DNA of 64,000 nucleotides from Bacillota bacterium (lineage in GTDB: Bacteria > Bacillota > Clostridia > Lachnospirales > Lachnospiraceae), in NCBI GenBank assembly GCA_029558315.1, contig JAKQFQ010000472.1:1-64000 (forward strand), written 5' to 3'. The notes beneath the pieces are model-generated. The model saw only the letters and a program-made list of their open reading frames with translations. It ran no database searches and had not been told where the DNA came from. Both the position numbers and the translations under genes were made by a program. Positions 19,194 to 28,772 of this stretch are shown here, in pieces (positions within the stretch are counted from its first letter, which is position 1; each line of letters begins with the position of its first letter).

Positions 19194-19973
19194 GTGATGG
19201 GTGAGATTATTGAAGTTTATTCTGAATATTCCGGAAGCGGAATCCTGATGGTGCTTTTTTTCGTCGGGCTGATTTACCTTGCCCTGGTAGAACGAGACCG
19301 AAGCGTGCGGACACTTTTGGTATATGGAAGCATTTCCCTGATTGCGACTATCTTTCAACCAGTGGTATTTTATTTGTACACAACCTATGTGGATGGCCCA
19401 ACGTATTGGCGGATGTGGTGGATGATTCCAATTGGAATCGGACTTGCCTATGCAGGTACCAAACTAATCAGCAAGCATCAGACAACCGGATTCTTACTTG
19501 TCCTGGCGATTCTTGCATTAGGAGGGAAGGCAGTCTATAGCGGTGCTGCTGATGCCAAAACGGCAGAAAATATATATCAGATACCACAAGCTGTTGTGAG
19601 TATAGCTGATGAACTGGAGAATCGAGAGGATGCCGTTGTTTACGCAGCATTTCCGCCGGAAATGTTGATTTTTATCAGGCAATATGATGTTGCAATCAGG
19701 ATGCCTTATGGCAGAGAGATGCTGGATGAGAACTGGGGAGGCAGCAGTGGATTTTATCAGTTGATGAGTTCTCCCGAATTGGATTTTGAAAAACTGGCTG
19801 AGAAATGTGATTATAATTTTACCAGATATCTCATTGTAGATGGGAATAAAAGCTTTTTAAACCAGCCGCAGGAGAATGGCTTTGAACAGATTTTTATGTA
19901 TGAGAAATATATTGTATATGAATATACAAGAATTGACTGGGAACAACGACAGTTGGAATTAGAAGCAAACTAA
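19194..19973 (+). CDS. C-terminal part of the split DUF6077-like membrane protein
   Basis: This 259-residue continuation begins GTG-ATG immediately after the in-frame TAA of the preceding part. It has about three to four membrane helices and the segment TYWRMWWMIPIGIGLAYAG near residue 63. A soluble C-terminal region of about 150 residues follows, with VVYAAFPPEMLIFIRQYD. Only a weak GGTGG could act as a ribosome site, overlapping the upstream gene. If translated separately it would need to assemble with the first half. A perfect terminator follows at 19976. The layout fits a point nonsense mutation in one ancestral gene better than two independent genes, but reinitiation cannot be excluded. 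Confidence 0.65.
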   Translation: MMGEIIEVYSEYSGSGILMVLFFVGLIYLALVERDRSVRTLLVYGSISLIATIFQPVVFYLYTTYVDGPTYWRMWWMIPIGIGLAYAGTKLISKHQTTGFLLVLAILALGGKAVYSGAADAKTAENIYQIPQAVVSIADELENREDAVVYAAFPPEMLIFIRQYDVAIRMPYGREMLDENWGGSSGFYQLMSSPELDFEKLAEKCDYNFTRYLIVDGNKSFLNQPQENGFEQIFMYEKYIVYEYTRIDWEQRQLELEAN

Positions 19974-19975
19974 AG

Positions 19976-20003
19976 AAAGACACAGCAGATTGCTGTGTCT
20001 TTT
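19976..20003. terminator. Bidirectional terminator
   Basis: A 12-bp perfect stem (19976-19987 with 19991-20002, loop GAT) is bordered by A and T runs. It lies between the DUF6077-like gene and the minus-strand SGNH-like gene, so it can serve both. Confidence 0.85.
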
Positions 20004-20035
20004 GGCTTCATAAGAGGATGCAATTGGATAAATGT

Positions 20036-21130
20036 CTATGGCAGGAAAGAAACGATATGATTAGCAATCTCCTGACGTCCTAAGGCATTGGGGTACTGCC
20101 CGTCTGGAGTAAGATATCCATCATAAGTGCTTGCATTAAATGCGATGCCAAAATAATTATCTACAAAAGCAACATTGTTTTGCTGAGCGATATACTTCAT
20201 GTTAACAATATAGTCGCCTAAGGTGCCCTGACCATTGTTGTAAAGATCAGATCCAATCGTATTGCCATTATCATCCTTAGTAAGACAGAAGGAAGGACAT
20301 ACGATCAGAATACGCATATAAGGGAAACGCTCCTTTAGCATGACAATACAATCATTCAGAGAACCGGCTACACTGCTTTCAAGTCCATAGAGCTGATCAC
20401 TATATACCTCAGCACCGATTAAAGGACGTTTTGCAAGGTAATCTCCAAGACCATATTCAATTATTAAAGTATCTACTTTATTAAAATCAATCTTATGAAT
20501 ACTGTCCCAATAAGAATAATAGACGGAATTGTCCTCAATATAGCTAAGGGAATCATACATTAAGTCATAGCTTCCCATATCACCACCGCAGATGGAACTG
20601 ATAATATAGTATAAGTTAAAGGCATCCTGTGCATATTCCTGCGTGTAGGAGTCTTCCTGCAAAGCAATCGTTGTTTCGGGAAGGGAGAGTGCAGTCACAT
20701 TGGCTCCGGTTGCATCGGCAACTAATGCAGCAATTCCGGTATCGTCCTGGCAGTTATAGATAGAAGCATCACCGAGAATAACGATATTGTTCTCCCCGTC
20801 ATCAACATATCCGTCGATGGTTGAGGGATCAAAATCCACATGGAAATCTTCTGATTCAACATCATAATTTTCGGTAAGATCTCCTTCTGAAATAACGAAA
20901 TCCTCACCTCTTTGCCAACGCGCCAGAAGCACAATAATAGCAATTACAACAATGCCCATGATACTGATTAGGGTAATGTGAAAAAATTTGGCTTTGCTGT
21001 TATCTTCGTTGGAATCCCATGCACCATATTCATCCTCATAATCATCATAAGGATCATCCTTCACCGGAGTGGGTGCTTTCTCTGTAAGTTCTACCGGTTC
21101 TAGATCCTGATCGTTAAAATTGTTTCCCAT
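20036..21130 (-). CDS. Membrane-anchored SGNH-hydrolase-like protein lacking catalytic residues
   Basis: The 364-residue protein has an acidic N-terminal tail (1-47), one membrane helix (about 50-70) and an extracellular SGNH-like domain. The usual nucleophile motif GDS reads GDA at residues 120-122 (NIVILGDASIYN). The block III YGxND motif reads YGLGD at 226-230. The DGxHPN motif near the end reads DGQYPN at 343-348. Thus the Ser, Asn and His all appear replaced while the fold motifs persist, which suggests a non-enzymatic glycan-binding or scaffold role. The family normally adds or removes O-acetyl groups. CAGGAGGT precedes the ATG. SGNH fold is fairly certain; loss of catalysis is read from motifs by eye. 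Confidence 0.75.
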   Translation of the reverse strand: MGNNFNDQDLEPVELTEKAPTPVKDDPYDDYEDEYGAWDSNEDNSKAKFFHITLISIMGIVVIAIIVLLARWQRGEDFVISEGDLTENYDVESEDFHVDFDPSTIDGYVDDGENNIVILGDASIYNCQDDTGIAALVADATGANVTALSLPETTIALQEDSYTQEYAQDAFNLYYIISSICGGDMGSYDLMYDSLSYIEDNSVYYSYWDSIHKIDFNKVDTLIIEYGLGDYLAKRPLIGAEVYSDQLYGLESSVAGSLNDCIVMLKERFPYMRILIVCPSFCLTKDDNGNTIGSDLYNNGQGTLGDYIVNMKYIAQQNNVAFVDNYFGIAFNASTYDGYLTPDGQYPNALGRQEIANHIVSFLP

Positions 21131-21256
21131 AGGGGTACCTCCTGGTATTTTGTGTTGGTAATGTAGTATTTGAAAAGTACCAATTCGTATGTCTATGAAA
21201 TGAATTCTTTCACAAATATCTAAATTTATTCCATTTATTGTAGTAATAGTTATTTT

Positions 21257-21592
21257 CTACAAGTAATAAATGCAGATACCGGCAAGAATAATGCATGTGC
21301 CGGAAATTTTCCAGATACTTAGTTTTTCTTTAAAAATAATGCGTCCTAGAATCATAACAATAATAAAACCGATGGATTCCATAATTGGAACATTTTTATA
21401 AGCAAGACCACGGTAGGATAAAATTGTTAGAAACATGGATACGAAGGTCAAGCCATACCCTGTTATGACAAGGGGATTCAGATATTCCTGTAAATGATTC
21501 GGATATTTTTTCTTTGCGGCCATTTTTAACAAAATCTGTGAAGAGGAAGCCAGTATAACGGATAAAATCAGGATGAGATAGTAAGTGTTCAT
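21257..21592 (-). CDS. EamA/SMR-like small membrane transporter, second subunit
   Basis: This 111-residue protein has four predicted membrane helices and an EmrE/ArnE-like layout, ending KISGTCIILAGICIYYL. I place the start at 21592 because GGAGGAG lies six bases upstream and the preceding gene's stop overlaps it (ATGA). With the 123-residue partner it forms a pair of four-helix subunits, as in ArnE/ArnF-type flippases of undecaprenyl-phosphate sugars and paired SMR transporters. Its place in a glycan locus with a polyprenol-phosphate hexose synthase makes flipping of undecaprenyl-phosphate-hexose an attractive inference. Drug or amine export is the alternative. Confidence 0.75.
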   Translation of the reverse strand: MNTYYLILILSVILASSSQILLKMAAKKKYPNHLQEYLNPLVITGYGLTFVSMFLTILSYRGLAYKNVPIMESIGFIIVMILGRIIFKEKLSIWKISGTCIILAGICIYYL

Positions 21593-21960
21593 TTTATCTC
21601 CTCCTTTGCATCCGGGTTCATATTGATCATAATGGTTCCAACAATAACCAGCGCAACGCCAATCATATTGTTGCGTGTAATGGTTTCGTGGAAGATGAGA
21701 GGAGCCCAGATGGTGGACCATAGTAAAGCCATGGAGCGGTTCGCATAAGCGACGGAAATCTCTAAATGTTTTAGCATTTGCTGCCATAGAATGGCATATA
21801 GAGCCAAAACAATAAATTCAACAGCGTATAAGATAAGGAAAGAAAATGAAAACAAAGTTCTGCCGGAAGCCACTTTGCCAATGACACTAGCTGTTGAATA
21901 GATGATTACGCCCAATTGTAAGAGTAAAAGGTATCTTACTCTAATTTTATTCTCCTGCAT
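21589..21960 (-). CDS. EamA/SMR-like small membrane transporter, first subunit
   Basis: The 123-residue protein has four hydrophobic segments. AYANRSMALLWSTIWAPLIFHE near residues 72-93 is the conserved EamA/SMR region, and the last helix is NMIGVALVIVGTIMI. I prefer the ATG at 21960 (AGGAA upstream); an ATG 14 codons earlier lacks a ribosome site. Its stop overlaps the start of the partner subunit by four bases, a strong sign of a heterodimer made in equal amounts. A role in moving lipid-linked sugar across the membrane is inferred from context. Confidence 0.75.
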   Translation of the reverse strand: MQENKIRVRYLLLLQLGVIIYSTASVIGKVASGRTLFSFSFLILYAVEFIVLALYAILWQQMLKHLEISVAYANRSMALLWSTIWAPLIFHETITRNNMIGVALVIVGTIMINMNPDAKEEIK

Positions 21961-22099
21961 GCAATAAAATTCCTGTCCTAAGTATTGTTTGTATGTGACC
22001 ATATTAACACAAACTGTCTTTGTTTGCTATAAAGTTTTTGGCATACAGGGAAGGAAGCTGGCTGGACTTTATTGCCAGAAGAAAAAGGGGGTAAAATCC

Positions 22100-22129
22100 T
22101 TGAACAATAAGATGCCAGCATGCTATAAT
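22100..22129 (+). promoter_or_regulatory. Sigma-A promoter before the large lysozyme gene
   Basis: TTGAAC (22100-22105) and TATAAT (22124-22129) are spaced by 18 bases, followed by a leader of about 85 bases to the ATG at 22222. Confidence 0.6.
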
Positions 22130-22221
22130 GGTCTGTGTTGTGATTTTGCATATAGTTTACATAACTGAAAATGTGCAGTACAACAAATGCAGCAAATGTA
22201 TCCACTAACAGGAGAAAATTA

Positions 22222-25200
22222 ATGAAAGACGATTTTAACATTATTGATCTGGATCTTACAGATCATATACCGCAGGTCGAAAAAACACTTACAGAAGATA
22301 ATCACACGACAGTTAACAATACAGAAGAATATATTGATGAAGATTATGCAGAAGAGGAAGTAGCTGATGAAGAGTACTATGAAGCAGAAGAGGAAGTAAC
22401 TGACGAAGAGTACTATGAAGAGGATCCGTATTATGGGATTGATGAGGAAAATGCCGGGGATGAGATATTCCAGGGAGAAGTATCTGTTGATACCATTATT
22501 ATGAATGGAATTGCTGATGCTGTAGAAGGTGCTGATGCTATTACAAGGACAGAAGATTCATCTTTTTTAAATGAAGAGGAGTCTGAACGTCTGCGTCAGG
22601 ATGTTGATGCCGCATTACAGGATCAATATACGGATTCAATTGATTTTGTCGATGTTGAAGAAATGAGCGCAGCTGATGAAGAATTCGAAGAAGAGTATGA
22701 AGAGGAACCGTTAATTCGTCGTTCCTCCAAAAAGAAAAAGAAAAAAGAAGGTTTCCCGGCAGTCATAATTTCTTTCTTTAAGAAGCTTACCGTTGGTGAC
22801 TGGATGATTGCAGGAACCGGAGTTGTAATAATTTGTATGGCGGTAGTAACGCTGTTCTTCTGGGGAAAAGCCAGAAACATCGATCAGCAGGTTACCAATA
22901 TGTATGATCTTGGATATGGACTGTCCAATATCGGAGTAGCAGGAGAAAGCGGACTTCTGGCTGTTGCGGATGCCCGTATGAATGCGGTATCGTTTGAAGA
23001 AGAACCTCAAGATTCCACGGGTGGTGTGACTGTAGATATCACATTTACCTCTGTGGAAAAGGATATGAAGATTAAGTTCATCAATGCAGACACCGACCGC
23101 CTGATCACTGATGTTGTATTTGAAATTACTTTGACATCAGAAGATGGCGATGCATATGAATTTAAGGATGAAGATCTGGATGGTATTATTTACGAAAAGA
23201 ACATGGAACCGGGGGATTACTCGGTTACAGTAGAACCGATAGATGGCTACACGTTTGCTGATTATAGTCAGAGCGTTACGGTGAAAGATGAAATCGCCTA
23301 TGAGCAGATTGATGTAACACAGGAAATCAAAAGTGAATCAGAGGTAAATGTTGCCGTTGAAGATACTGCTGTAAATAATGCGGAAGCAGAAGCAGAGGCG
23401 GAAGCAGTACCAACACTTGCGGATACCGTGGAATGGGTAGAATCAACAAGAACAGCAGCGGATGGATCTACCGGATATCAGCAGGTGGATAAGAGTACAA
23501 TACCTGAACCCAGCTATGCATCTCGTAATGTGATTGAAGTAGCAAATGAAGGCTATGCTGTTTCAGGACGAATTGCAAATCCGATGGAACATGAAGTAAT
23601 GGTATTGACCAGAGAAAGGGAAATAACGGAATCTACAACGCCGGAAACATCAGAAGCGCCGTCAACACAGCCATCAACAGAACCGTCGACGACTCCATCA
23701 ACAGAACCGTCGACGACTCCATCAACACCTCCATCTACGACACCGTCAACCGCACCGACAGGAAAAACTGTTACGATAACAGTTAATGGGGAAAACAGCG
23801 TTAAGGTGGGAAGTACTTTACAGCTGACTCCAACGATAAAGGATGGAAATACAACAATAACTGGTGGAACGACGAGTTATACCAGCAAAGATACAGCAAC
23901 GGCAACGGTTGACAGCAATGGTAAAGTAACTGGAGTAAAAGCAGGAACGGTAGTTATTACAATAAGCTATACGAAAACAGATGGAAGTACTACTTATACC
24001 GGCTCCCATGATGTGACGATTACAGTTACGGCTGCAGGAGCAACAGTTTCTACATTGACCTTGAATCATACGACGTTGGCAGTGGTTGTCGGAGGAAACT
24101 CCACGATCGCACCTACAGCGACTTTATCAGATGGTACGAAGGTGACAACGGCTTCCAGTTTTACATTTACACAAGATAAAGCCACAATTGCCACTGTGGA
24201 TGCAACCGGTAAGATCACCGGTGTTGCCAAAGGAACTGCAGTAATTACCGTAACTTATAAGGATTCTTCGAACAATACAAAGACTGCAACCTGTACAGTG
24301 ACTGTATCAGATGCAACAGTTTCCACGGTTTCCCTGAATAAGGCAACGACTACGATTGCGAAGGGCAATACAGAAACTTTAGTTGCTACTGCATTGATGA
24401 CCAATAACACAAAGATAACAGATGCATCTAAATTTACCTGGACGAGCCAGACTACCAGTGTGGCAACGGTTGACAGCAATGGTAAAATAACAGCTGTTGG
24501 TGTTGGTACAGCCAAAATCACTGTTTCGTACAAAGATGCACTGGGGAATACAAAGAGCGCAAGCTGTACTGTTACTGTAGTTGCCAATCCGGCACAGGAT
24601 ACATCCAGCAAGTTAAAGGATAAGGATGGTAATCAGATTTACGTTAAGAACTCGAATGGTGAGTATGTGGAAGCAACCTATGCAGATTATTACAATGCTT
24701 CAGCATTTTATCTTAAGACGGATGTACAGTATCGATATACTGGATGGCAGACAATAAACGGTAACGTATATTTCTTTGATAAGAATGGCAATAAAGTAAC
24801 GGGAGAACAGGTAATTCAGGGTGTGAAGTATAACTTCACATCAGAAGGAATCCTGGCAATGAACAATAATGGTGTAATCGGAATCGATGTTTCAAAATGG
24901 AATGGAAGCATTGACTGGAACGCAGTAAAGAACTCAGGTATCTCTTATGTCATCATTCGATGTGGATATCGAGGATCATCTACCGGTGTTCTTGTCGAAG
25001 ACCCGAAATTTAAGACCAATATACAGGGTGCAACAGCAGCCGGATTAAAGGTCGGTGTATATTTCTTCACACAGGCAGTGAATGAGGTAGAAGCAGTAGA
25101 AGAGGCTTCTATGGTATTGAGCCTGGTAAAGGGCTATGGTGTATCCTATCCAATCTTCATCGATACGGAACGTGCCAATGGACGAGCTGACGGACTTGAC

Positions 25201-25464
25201 AGAAATACCAGAACCGCTGTCTGCAGGGCATTTTGTGAAACAATCAGAAATGCAGGCTATTCGGCTGGAGTATATGCATCCAAATCCTGGTTTAATGACA
25301 ACCTTAACTACAGTAGTCTGTCCGGTTATAAGATCTGGTTGGCGCAATACGCATCTGCACCTACCTTTGCCAATCGATATGATATGTGGCAGAATTCGGA
25401 TAAAGGAAGCGTTAGCGGAATCAGTGGTAACGTGGATATGAATATCAGTTATTTAGGATACTAA
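22222..25464 (+). CDS. Membrane-anchored GH25 lysozyme with Ig-like repeats
   Basis: The 1080-residue protein has an acidic, Tyr-rich cytoplasmic region (1-170), a lysine run, and one membrane helix at about 194-214. Outside it has a prealbumin/SpaA-like module (about 275-370), a Ser/Thr/Pro linker (about 475-512) and three Ig-like BIG_2 domains (about 514-790). A choline-binding-like wall repeat (about 840-885) and a C-terminal GH25 muramidase follow. The GH25 residues D889 in GIDVSKW and D981/E983 in FIDTE are intact. It likely cleaves peptidoglycan while fixed to the membrane, perhaps to let glycan export or attachment pass the wall. The ATG at 22222 follows CAGGAG; an upstream ATG lacks one. 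Confidence 0.9.
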   Translation: MKDDFNIIDLDLTDHIPQVEKTLTEDNHTTVNNTEEYIDEDYAEEEVADEEYYEAEEEVTDEEYYEEDPYYGIDEENAGDEIFQGEVSVDTIIMNGIADAVEGADAITRTEDSSFLNEEESERLRQDVDAALQDQYTDSIDFVDVEEMSAADEEFEEEYEEEPLIRRSSKKKKKKEGFPAVIISFFKKLTVGDWMIAGTGVVIICMAVVTLFFWGKARNIDQQVTNMYDLGYGLSNIGVAGESGLLAVADARMNAVSFEEEPQDSTGGVTVDITFTSVEKDMKIKFINADTDRLITDVVFEITLTSEDGDAYEFKDEDLDGIIYEKNMEPGDYSVTVEPIDGYTFADYSQSVTVKDEIAYEQIDVTQEIKSESEVNVAVEDTAVNNAEAEAEAEAVPTLADTVEWVESTRTAADGSTGYQQVDKSTIPEPSYASRNVIEVANEGYAVSGRIANPMEHEVMVLTREREITESTTPETSEAPSTQPSTEPSTTPSTEPSTTPSTPPSTTPSTAPTGKTVTITVNGENSVKVGSTLQLTPTIKDGNTTITGGTTSYTSKDTATATVDSNGKVTGVKAGTVVITISYTKTDGSTTYTGSHDVTITVTAAGATVSTLTLNHTTLAVVVGGNSTIAPTATLSDGTKVTTASSFTFTQDKATIATVDATGKITGVAKGTAVITVTYKDSSNNTKTATCTVTVSDATVSTVSLNKATTTIAKGNTETLVATALMTNNTKITDASKFTWTSQTTSVATVDSNGKITAVGVGTAKITVSYKDALGNTKSASCTVTVVANPAQDTSSKLKDKDGNQIYVKNSNGEYVEATYADYYNASAFYLKTDVQYRYTGWQTINGNVYFFDKNGNKVTGEQVIQGVKYNFTSEGILAMNNNGVIGIDVSKWNGSIDWNAVKNSGISYVIIRCGYRGSSTGVLVEDPKFKTNIQGATAAGLKVGVYFFTQAVNEVEAVEEASMVLSLVKGYGVSYPIFIDTERANGRADGLDRNTRTAVCRAFCETIRNAGYSAGVYASKSWFNDNLNYSSLSGYKIWLAQYASAPTFANRYDMWQNSDKGSVSGISGNVDMNISYLGY
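23671..23718 (+). repeat. Two exact 24-bp tandem repeats coding a Pro/Ser/Thr linker
   Basis: A 24-base unit starting CCATCAACAGAACC is repeated exactly at 23671-23694 and 23695-23718, with degenerate copies on either side. It encodes PSTEPSTT units in the lysozyme linker, so linker length could vary by slippage. Confidence 0.85.
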
Positions 25465-25493
25465 AGATACAAATGAGAATAGGGAGGCAGAAC

Positions 25494-26576
25494 ATGAGAA
25501 CTTATTTAGTAACCGGAGGCGCCGGATTCATTGGATCAAATTACATTCATTATATGTTTCAGAAGTATGATAATGAGATCAGAATTATCAATGTTGATGC
25601 ATTGACGTATGCGGGTAATCTGGAGAACCTAAAGGATGTTGAAAAGCGTGAGAATTATACCTTTGTGAAGGCAGATATTTGCGACAAAGAAGCAATTAGC
25701 AAGGTCTTTGAGCAAAATGATATTGATCGTGTTGTACATTTTGCAGCAGAAAGTCATGTGGACAGAAGCATCAAACATCCGGAAGTATTTGTTCAGACCA
25801 ATGTACTTGGTACGGCAGTGATGCTTAACTGTGCTAAAGCGGCATGGGAGTTGCCGGATGGTTCATTTAAGGAAGGAAAGAAATTCCTTCATGTTTCAAC
25901 AGATGAGGTATATGGATCGCTGGAAGAAGACGGTGGCTTTTTCTATGAGACTACGCCATATGCGCCGCATTCTCCTTATTCTGCAAGCAAGGCCAGCTCA
26001 GATATGTTAGTGAAGGCTTATATGGATACGTATCATTTTCCGGCAAATATTACGAACTGTTCTAACAATTACGGACCTTATCAGTTCCCGGAGAAGTTAA
26101 TTCCATTGATTATTAACAATGCTTTACAGGGCAAGAAGCTTCCTGTTTATGGTGATGGCAAGAACGTCAGGGACTGGTTATATGTAATGGATCATGCCAA
26201 AGCAATTGACATGGTACAGGAAAAAGGAAGATTGTTCGAGACCTATAATATCGGTGGTCATAATGAAAAACAGAACATCGAAATTATCAATATTATTATC
26301 GAAACTTTGCAGGAAATGCTTCCGGATCAGGATGAGAGAAAGAAACTTGTAACCAAAGATCTGATTACCTATGTAGAGGACCGTAAAGGACATGACAGAA
26401 GATATGCCATTGCTCCGGATAAGATAAAGGCGGAGATTGGCTGGGAACCGGAAACCATGTTTAAGGAAGGAATTAAGCTCACCATTGCCTGGTTCTTTGA
26501 ACACGAGGACTGGATGAAGAATGTTACAAGTGGTGATTATCAGAAGTATTATTCAGATATGTATGCTAATAATTAA
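25494..26576 (+). CDS. rfbB: dTDP-glucose 4,6-dehydratase
   Basis: The 360-residue SDR starts [17 protein letters not shown]. It has the catalytic STDEVYGS segment near residue 137, YSASKASSD with the Tyr-x3-Lys pair, and the NNYGPYQFPEKLIP signature of RmlB. It makes dTDP-4-keto-6-deoxy-glucose. The ATG at 25494 has AGGGAGG upstream; an ATG seven codons earlier does not. rfbA and rfbC follow, but a lysozyme gene is placed between them and no rfbD (RmlD reductase) is seen. dTDP-L-rhamnose synthesis therefore needs a reductase encoded elsewhere. Confidence 0.96.
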   Translation: MRTYLVTGGAGFIGSNYIHYMFQKYDNEIRIINVDALTYAGNLENLKDVEKRENYTFVKADICDKEAISKVFEQNDIDRVVHFAAESHVDRSIKHPEVFVQTNVLGTAVMLNCAKAAWELPDGSFKEGKKFLHVSTDEVYGSLEEDGGFFYETTPYAPHSPYSASKASSDMLVKAYMDTYHFPANITNCSNNYGPYQFPEKLIPLIINNALQGKKLPVYGDGKNVRDWLYVMDHAKAIDMVQEKGRLFETYNIGGHNEKQNIEIINIIIETLQEMLPDQDERKKLVTKDLITYVEDRKGHDRRYAIAPDKIKAEIGWEPETMFKEGIKLTIAWFFEHEDWMKNVTSGDYQKYYSDMYANN

Positions 26577-26582
26577 AGCATC

Positions 26583-26613
26583 AAATGGGAACGGATATGG
26601 TTCGTTCCCATTT
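26583..26613 (+). terminator. Hairpin between rfbB and rfbA, possible attenuator
   Basis: An 11-bp perfect stem (26583-26593 with 26603-26613) has a nine-base loop. Only three T residues follow directly, with another T5 ten bases on. It is probably a partial terminator or an mRNA-stabilising hairpin. Confidence 0.5.
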
Positions 26614-26656
26614 CGTGCGATTTTTACTTCCATAATTTGGAAAGCGAGGAAAAGAT

Positions 26657-27526
26657 ATGAAAGGTATTATTTTAGCAGGTGGTTCAGGAACCAGATTGTA
26701 TCCATTGACGAAAGCTGTATCAAAACAGATTATGCCGGTATATGATAAACCAATGATTTACTATCCTCTCTCTATCCTGATGCTGGCATCGATTCGCGAA
26801 GTCCTGATTATTTCAACGCCCAGAGACCTTCCGGTATTTCAGGAATTGCTGGGAGATGGAGCACAGTTGGGAATGCGATTTTCCTATGCAGTTCAGGAGC
26901 AGCCAAGAGGCCTGGCAGATGCTTTTCTGATTGGAGAAGAATTTATCGGAAAGGATTCCGTATGCCTGGTTCTTGGAGATAATATTTTCTATGGACAGAG
27001 TTTCTCGGGAATGTTGAAAAGGATAGCAGCAAAAGAAAGCGGAGCCACGATCTTTGGATATTATGTCAGAGACCCGAGAGAATATGGAGTTGTAGAATTT
27101 GACGAGAATGGAAAAGCACTTTCCATTGAAGAAAAACCGGAAAAGCCAAAGAGTAATTATGCAGTTCCGGGACTATATTTTTATGATAATGAAGTAGTTG
27201 AAATTGCTAAGAATATCAAACCCTCAGCACGTGGAGAGATTGAAATAACCAGCATCAACAATGAGTATCTGAGAAGAGGAACCTTACAGGTAGAAACGAT
27301 GGGACGTGGTTTTGCTTGGCTGGATACGGGAAATCATGATGCACTTCTGGATGCAGCGGATTTCATTGCAGCATTTCAGAAGAGACAGGGACTGTATATT
27401 TCCTGTATTGAAGAAATAGCATATAAGCGCGGATTTATTACAAGAGAGCAGTTGTTGGAACTGGCAAAGCCATTGATGAAAACGGATTATGGTAAATATT
27501 TAGTTGAGGTAGCGAATGGACTCTAA
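26657..27526 (+). CDS. rfbA: Glucose-1-phosphate thymidylyltransferase
   Basis: The 289-residue enzyme has the [11 protein letters not shown] signature at residues 8-18, the [11 protein letters not shown] segment near residue 83, VLGDNIFYG near residue 107, and [20 protein letters not shown] near residue 160. It forms dTDP-glucose, the first step toward dTDP-rhamnose. CGAGGAAAAG precedes the ATG. Its 3' end overlaps the next gene, a GH25 lysozyme, by 11 bases, an unusual coupling of a sugar-activation gene with a wall hydrolase. Confidence 0.97.
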   Translation: MKGIILAGGSGTRLYPLTKAVSKQIMPVYDKPMIYYPLSILMLASIREVLIISTPRDLPVFQELLGDGAQLGMRFSYAVQEQPRGLADAFLIGEEFIGKDSVCLVLGDNIFYGQSFSGMLKRIAAKESGATIFGYYVRDPREYGVVEFDENGKALSIEEKPEKPKSNYAVPGLYFYDNEVVEIAKNIKPSARGEIEITSINNEYLRRGTLQVETMGRGFAWLDTGNHDALLDAADFIAAFQKRQGLYISCIEEIAYKRGFITREQLLELAKPLMKTDYGKYLVEVANGL

Positions 27527-28757
27527 AGTAAGAAATTTGACGATTCTGGCTGTGGTCAGCGTGATGCTGCTGGTAATTGGTCTTGTTTTTTACATCAATC
27601 AGAAAGAACAGGGAAATGCTTTAACCATAGGCATAGCGACATCTGCGAATGCCACATATGAGACAACTTTGGATGATGCATTTCGAGATTTCCTAAAGGA
27701 TGAGCTTTTCTTTGACCCGATGCCAACGACAACTCCGTTGAGTGGTGAGAATGCAACACAGCAACAGCTGTTCATGACAGCAACAAGTGTACTGCAGGAT
27801 ATTCGAGTCAGTATTGTCGATGAGAATGGAGAACCTGTAACCGGACAGTCATTTTATATCAGAATTGAGGAACTGGGAGAGTATAAGGATCTTGATCAGG
27901 ATGGAATGATTTACGTTCCGGAATTAAGTGCCGGAGATTACTATGTCGAATTGGAGAAAATCGATGGATATCAGGTACCACTCGATCCGATGCGGGTAAC
28001 TGTAAAAGATCAGTTGGAGTTTACCGTAATTGATGATATTTCGTTATATATCTGCTCTGAGGATGAAATCAATGCCGAGTTAGAAGATACGGAAATGGTT
28101 GATGCGATTGAGGATGCGGATGAGACTGAGAATACAGGTCGTATTGACAGTGCTGATGCAGTCTTTGGCATTGATGTTTCGAAATGGCAGAAGGAAATTG
28201 ACTGGGCAAGAGTCGCTGCAAGCGGTGTGGATTTTGTTATCATACGATGTGGCTATCGAGGTTCCAGTACAGGATGCCTGGTAGAAGATCCCTATTTCAA
28301 ACAGAATATTGAAGGGGCCAGGGCAGCAGGAATCGAGGTTGGTGTATACTTCTTTACGCAGGCAATCAATAATGTGGAAGCGGTAGAGGAAGCATCGATG
28401 GTTGCAACCTTATGTGCGGACTATCAATTGGATTATCCTGTATTTATTGATACAGAAAGTGCCGGAGGTGCAGGACGGGCAGATGGATTGGATGCGGCAA
28501 CAAGAACAGAAATCTGCACAGCATTTTGTACCACTCTTGAAAATGCAGGCTATCATGCCGGCGTATATGCAAGTCGTAACTGGTACGAGAATCATTTAAA
28601 TGATGAGGAACTGACAGAGTTTGCAATATGGGATGCAGAGTACAGAGAAAGCCCAATATATCAGGGTAATATAGATCTATGGCAATATACCTCAAATGGA
28701 TCCATAGATGGAATAACAACGAGAGTTGATCTAAATTTAAGCTATATGAATGAATGA
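27516..28757 (+). CDS. Membrane-anchored GH25 lysozyme, second copy
   Basis: This 413-residue protein has an N-terminal membrane helix (about 7-27) and a SpaA/prealbumin-like module (about 105-185) that matches the large lysozyme in the pattern DGMIY...[13 protein letters not shown]...VTVKD. A GH25 domain (about 216-413) follows with D220 in GIDVSKW and D312/E314 in FIDTE intact. It lacks the Ig-like and wall-binding repeats of the other copy, so it looks like a short paralog. Its ATG lies inside rfbA, and rfbC follows 15 bases after its stop. The gene thus sits inside the dTDP-rhamnose operon and is probably made together with the glycan. Confidence 0.92.
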   Translation: MDSKVRNLTILAVVSVMLLVIGLVFYINQKEQGNALTIGIATSANATYETTLDDAFRDFLKDELFFDPMPTTTPLSGENATQQQLFMTATSVLQDIRVSIVDENGEPVTGQSFYIRIEELGEYKDLDQDGMIYVPELSAGDYYVELEKIDGYQVPLDPMRVTVKDQLEFTVIDDISLYICSEDEINAELEDTEMVDAIEDADETENTGRIDSADAVFGIDVSKWQKEIDWARVAASGVDFVIIRCGYRGSSTGCLVEDPYFKQNIEGARAAGIEVGVYFFTQAINNVEAVEEASMVATLCADYQLDYPVFIDTESAGGAGRADGLDAATRTEICTAFCTTLENAGYHAGVYASRNWYENHLNDEELTEFAIWDAEYRESPIYQGNIDLWQYTSNGSIDGITTRVDLNLSYMNE

Positions 28758-28772
28758 AAAGGAGACAGAGAA

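Noticed and set aside
24255-24611. Minus-strand open frame of 118 codons inside the lysozyme gene
   Set aside because: It is the mirror of the repetitive Ig-like coding region; it has no ribosome site and its valine/threonine-rich translation looks like a shadow.
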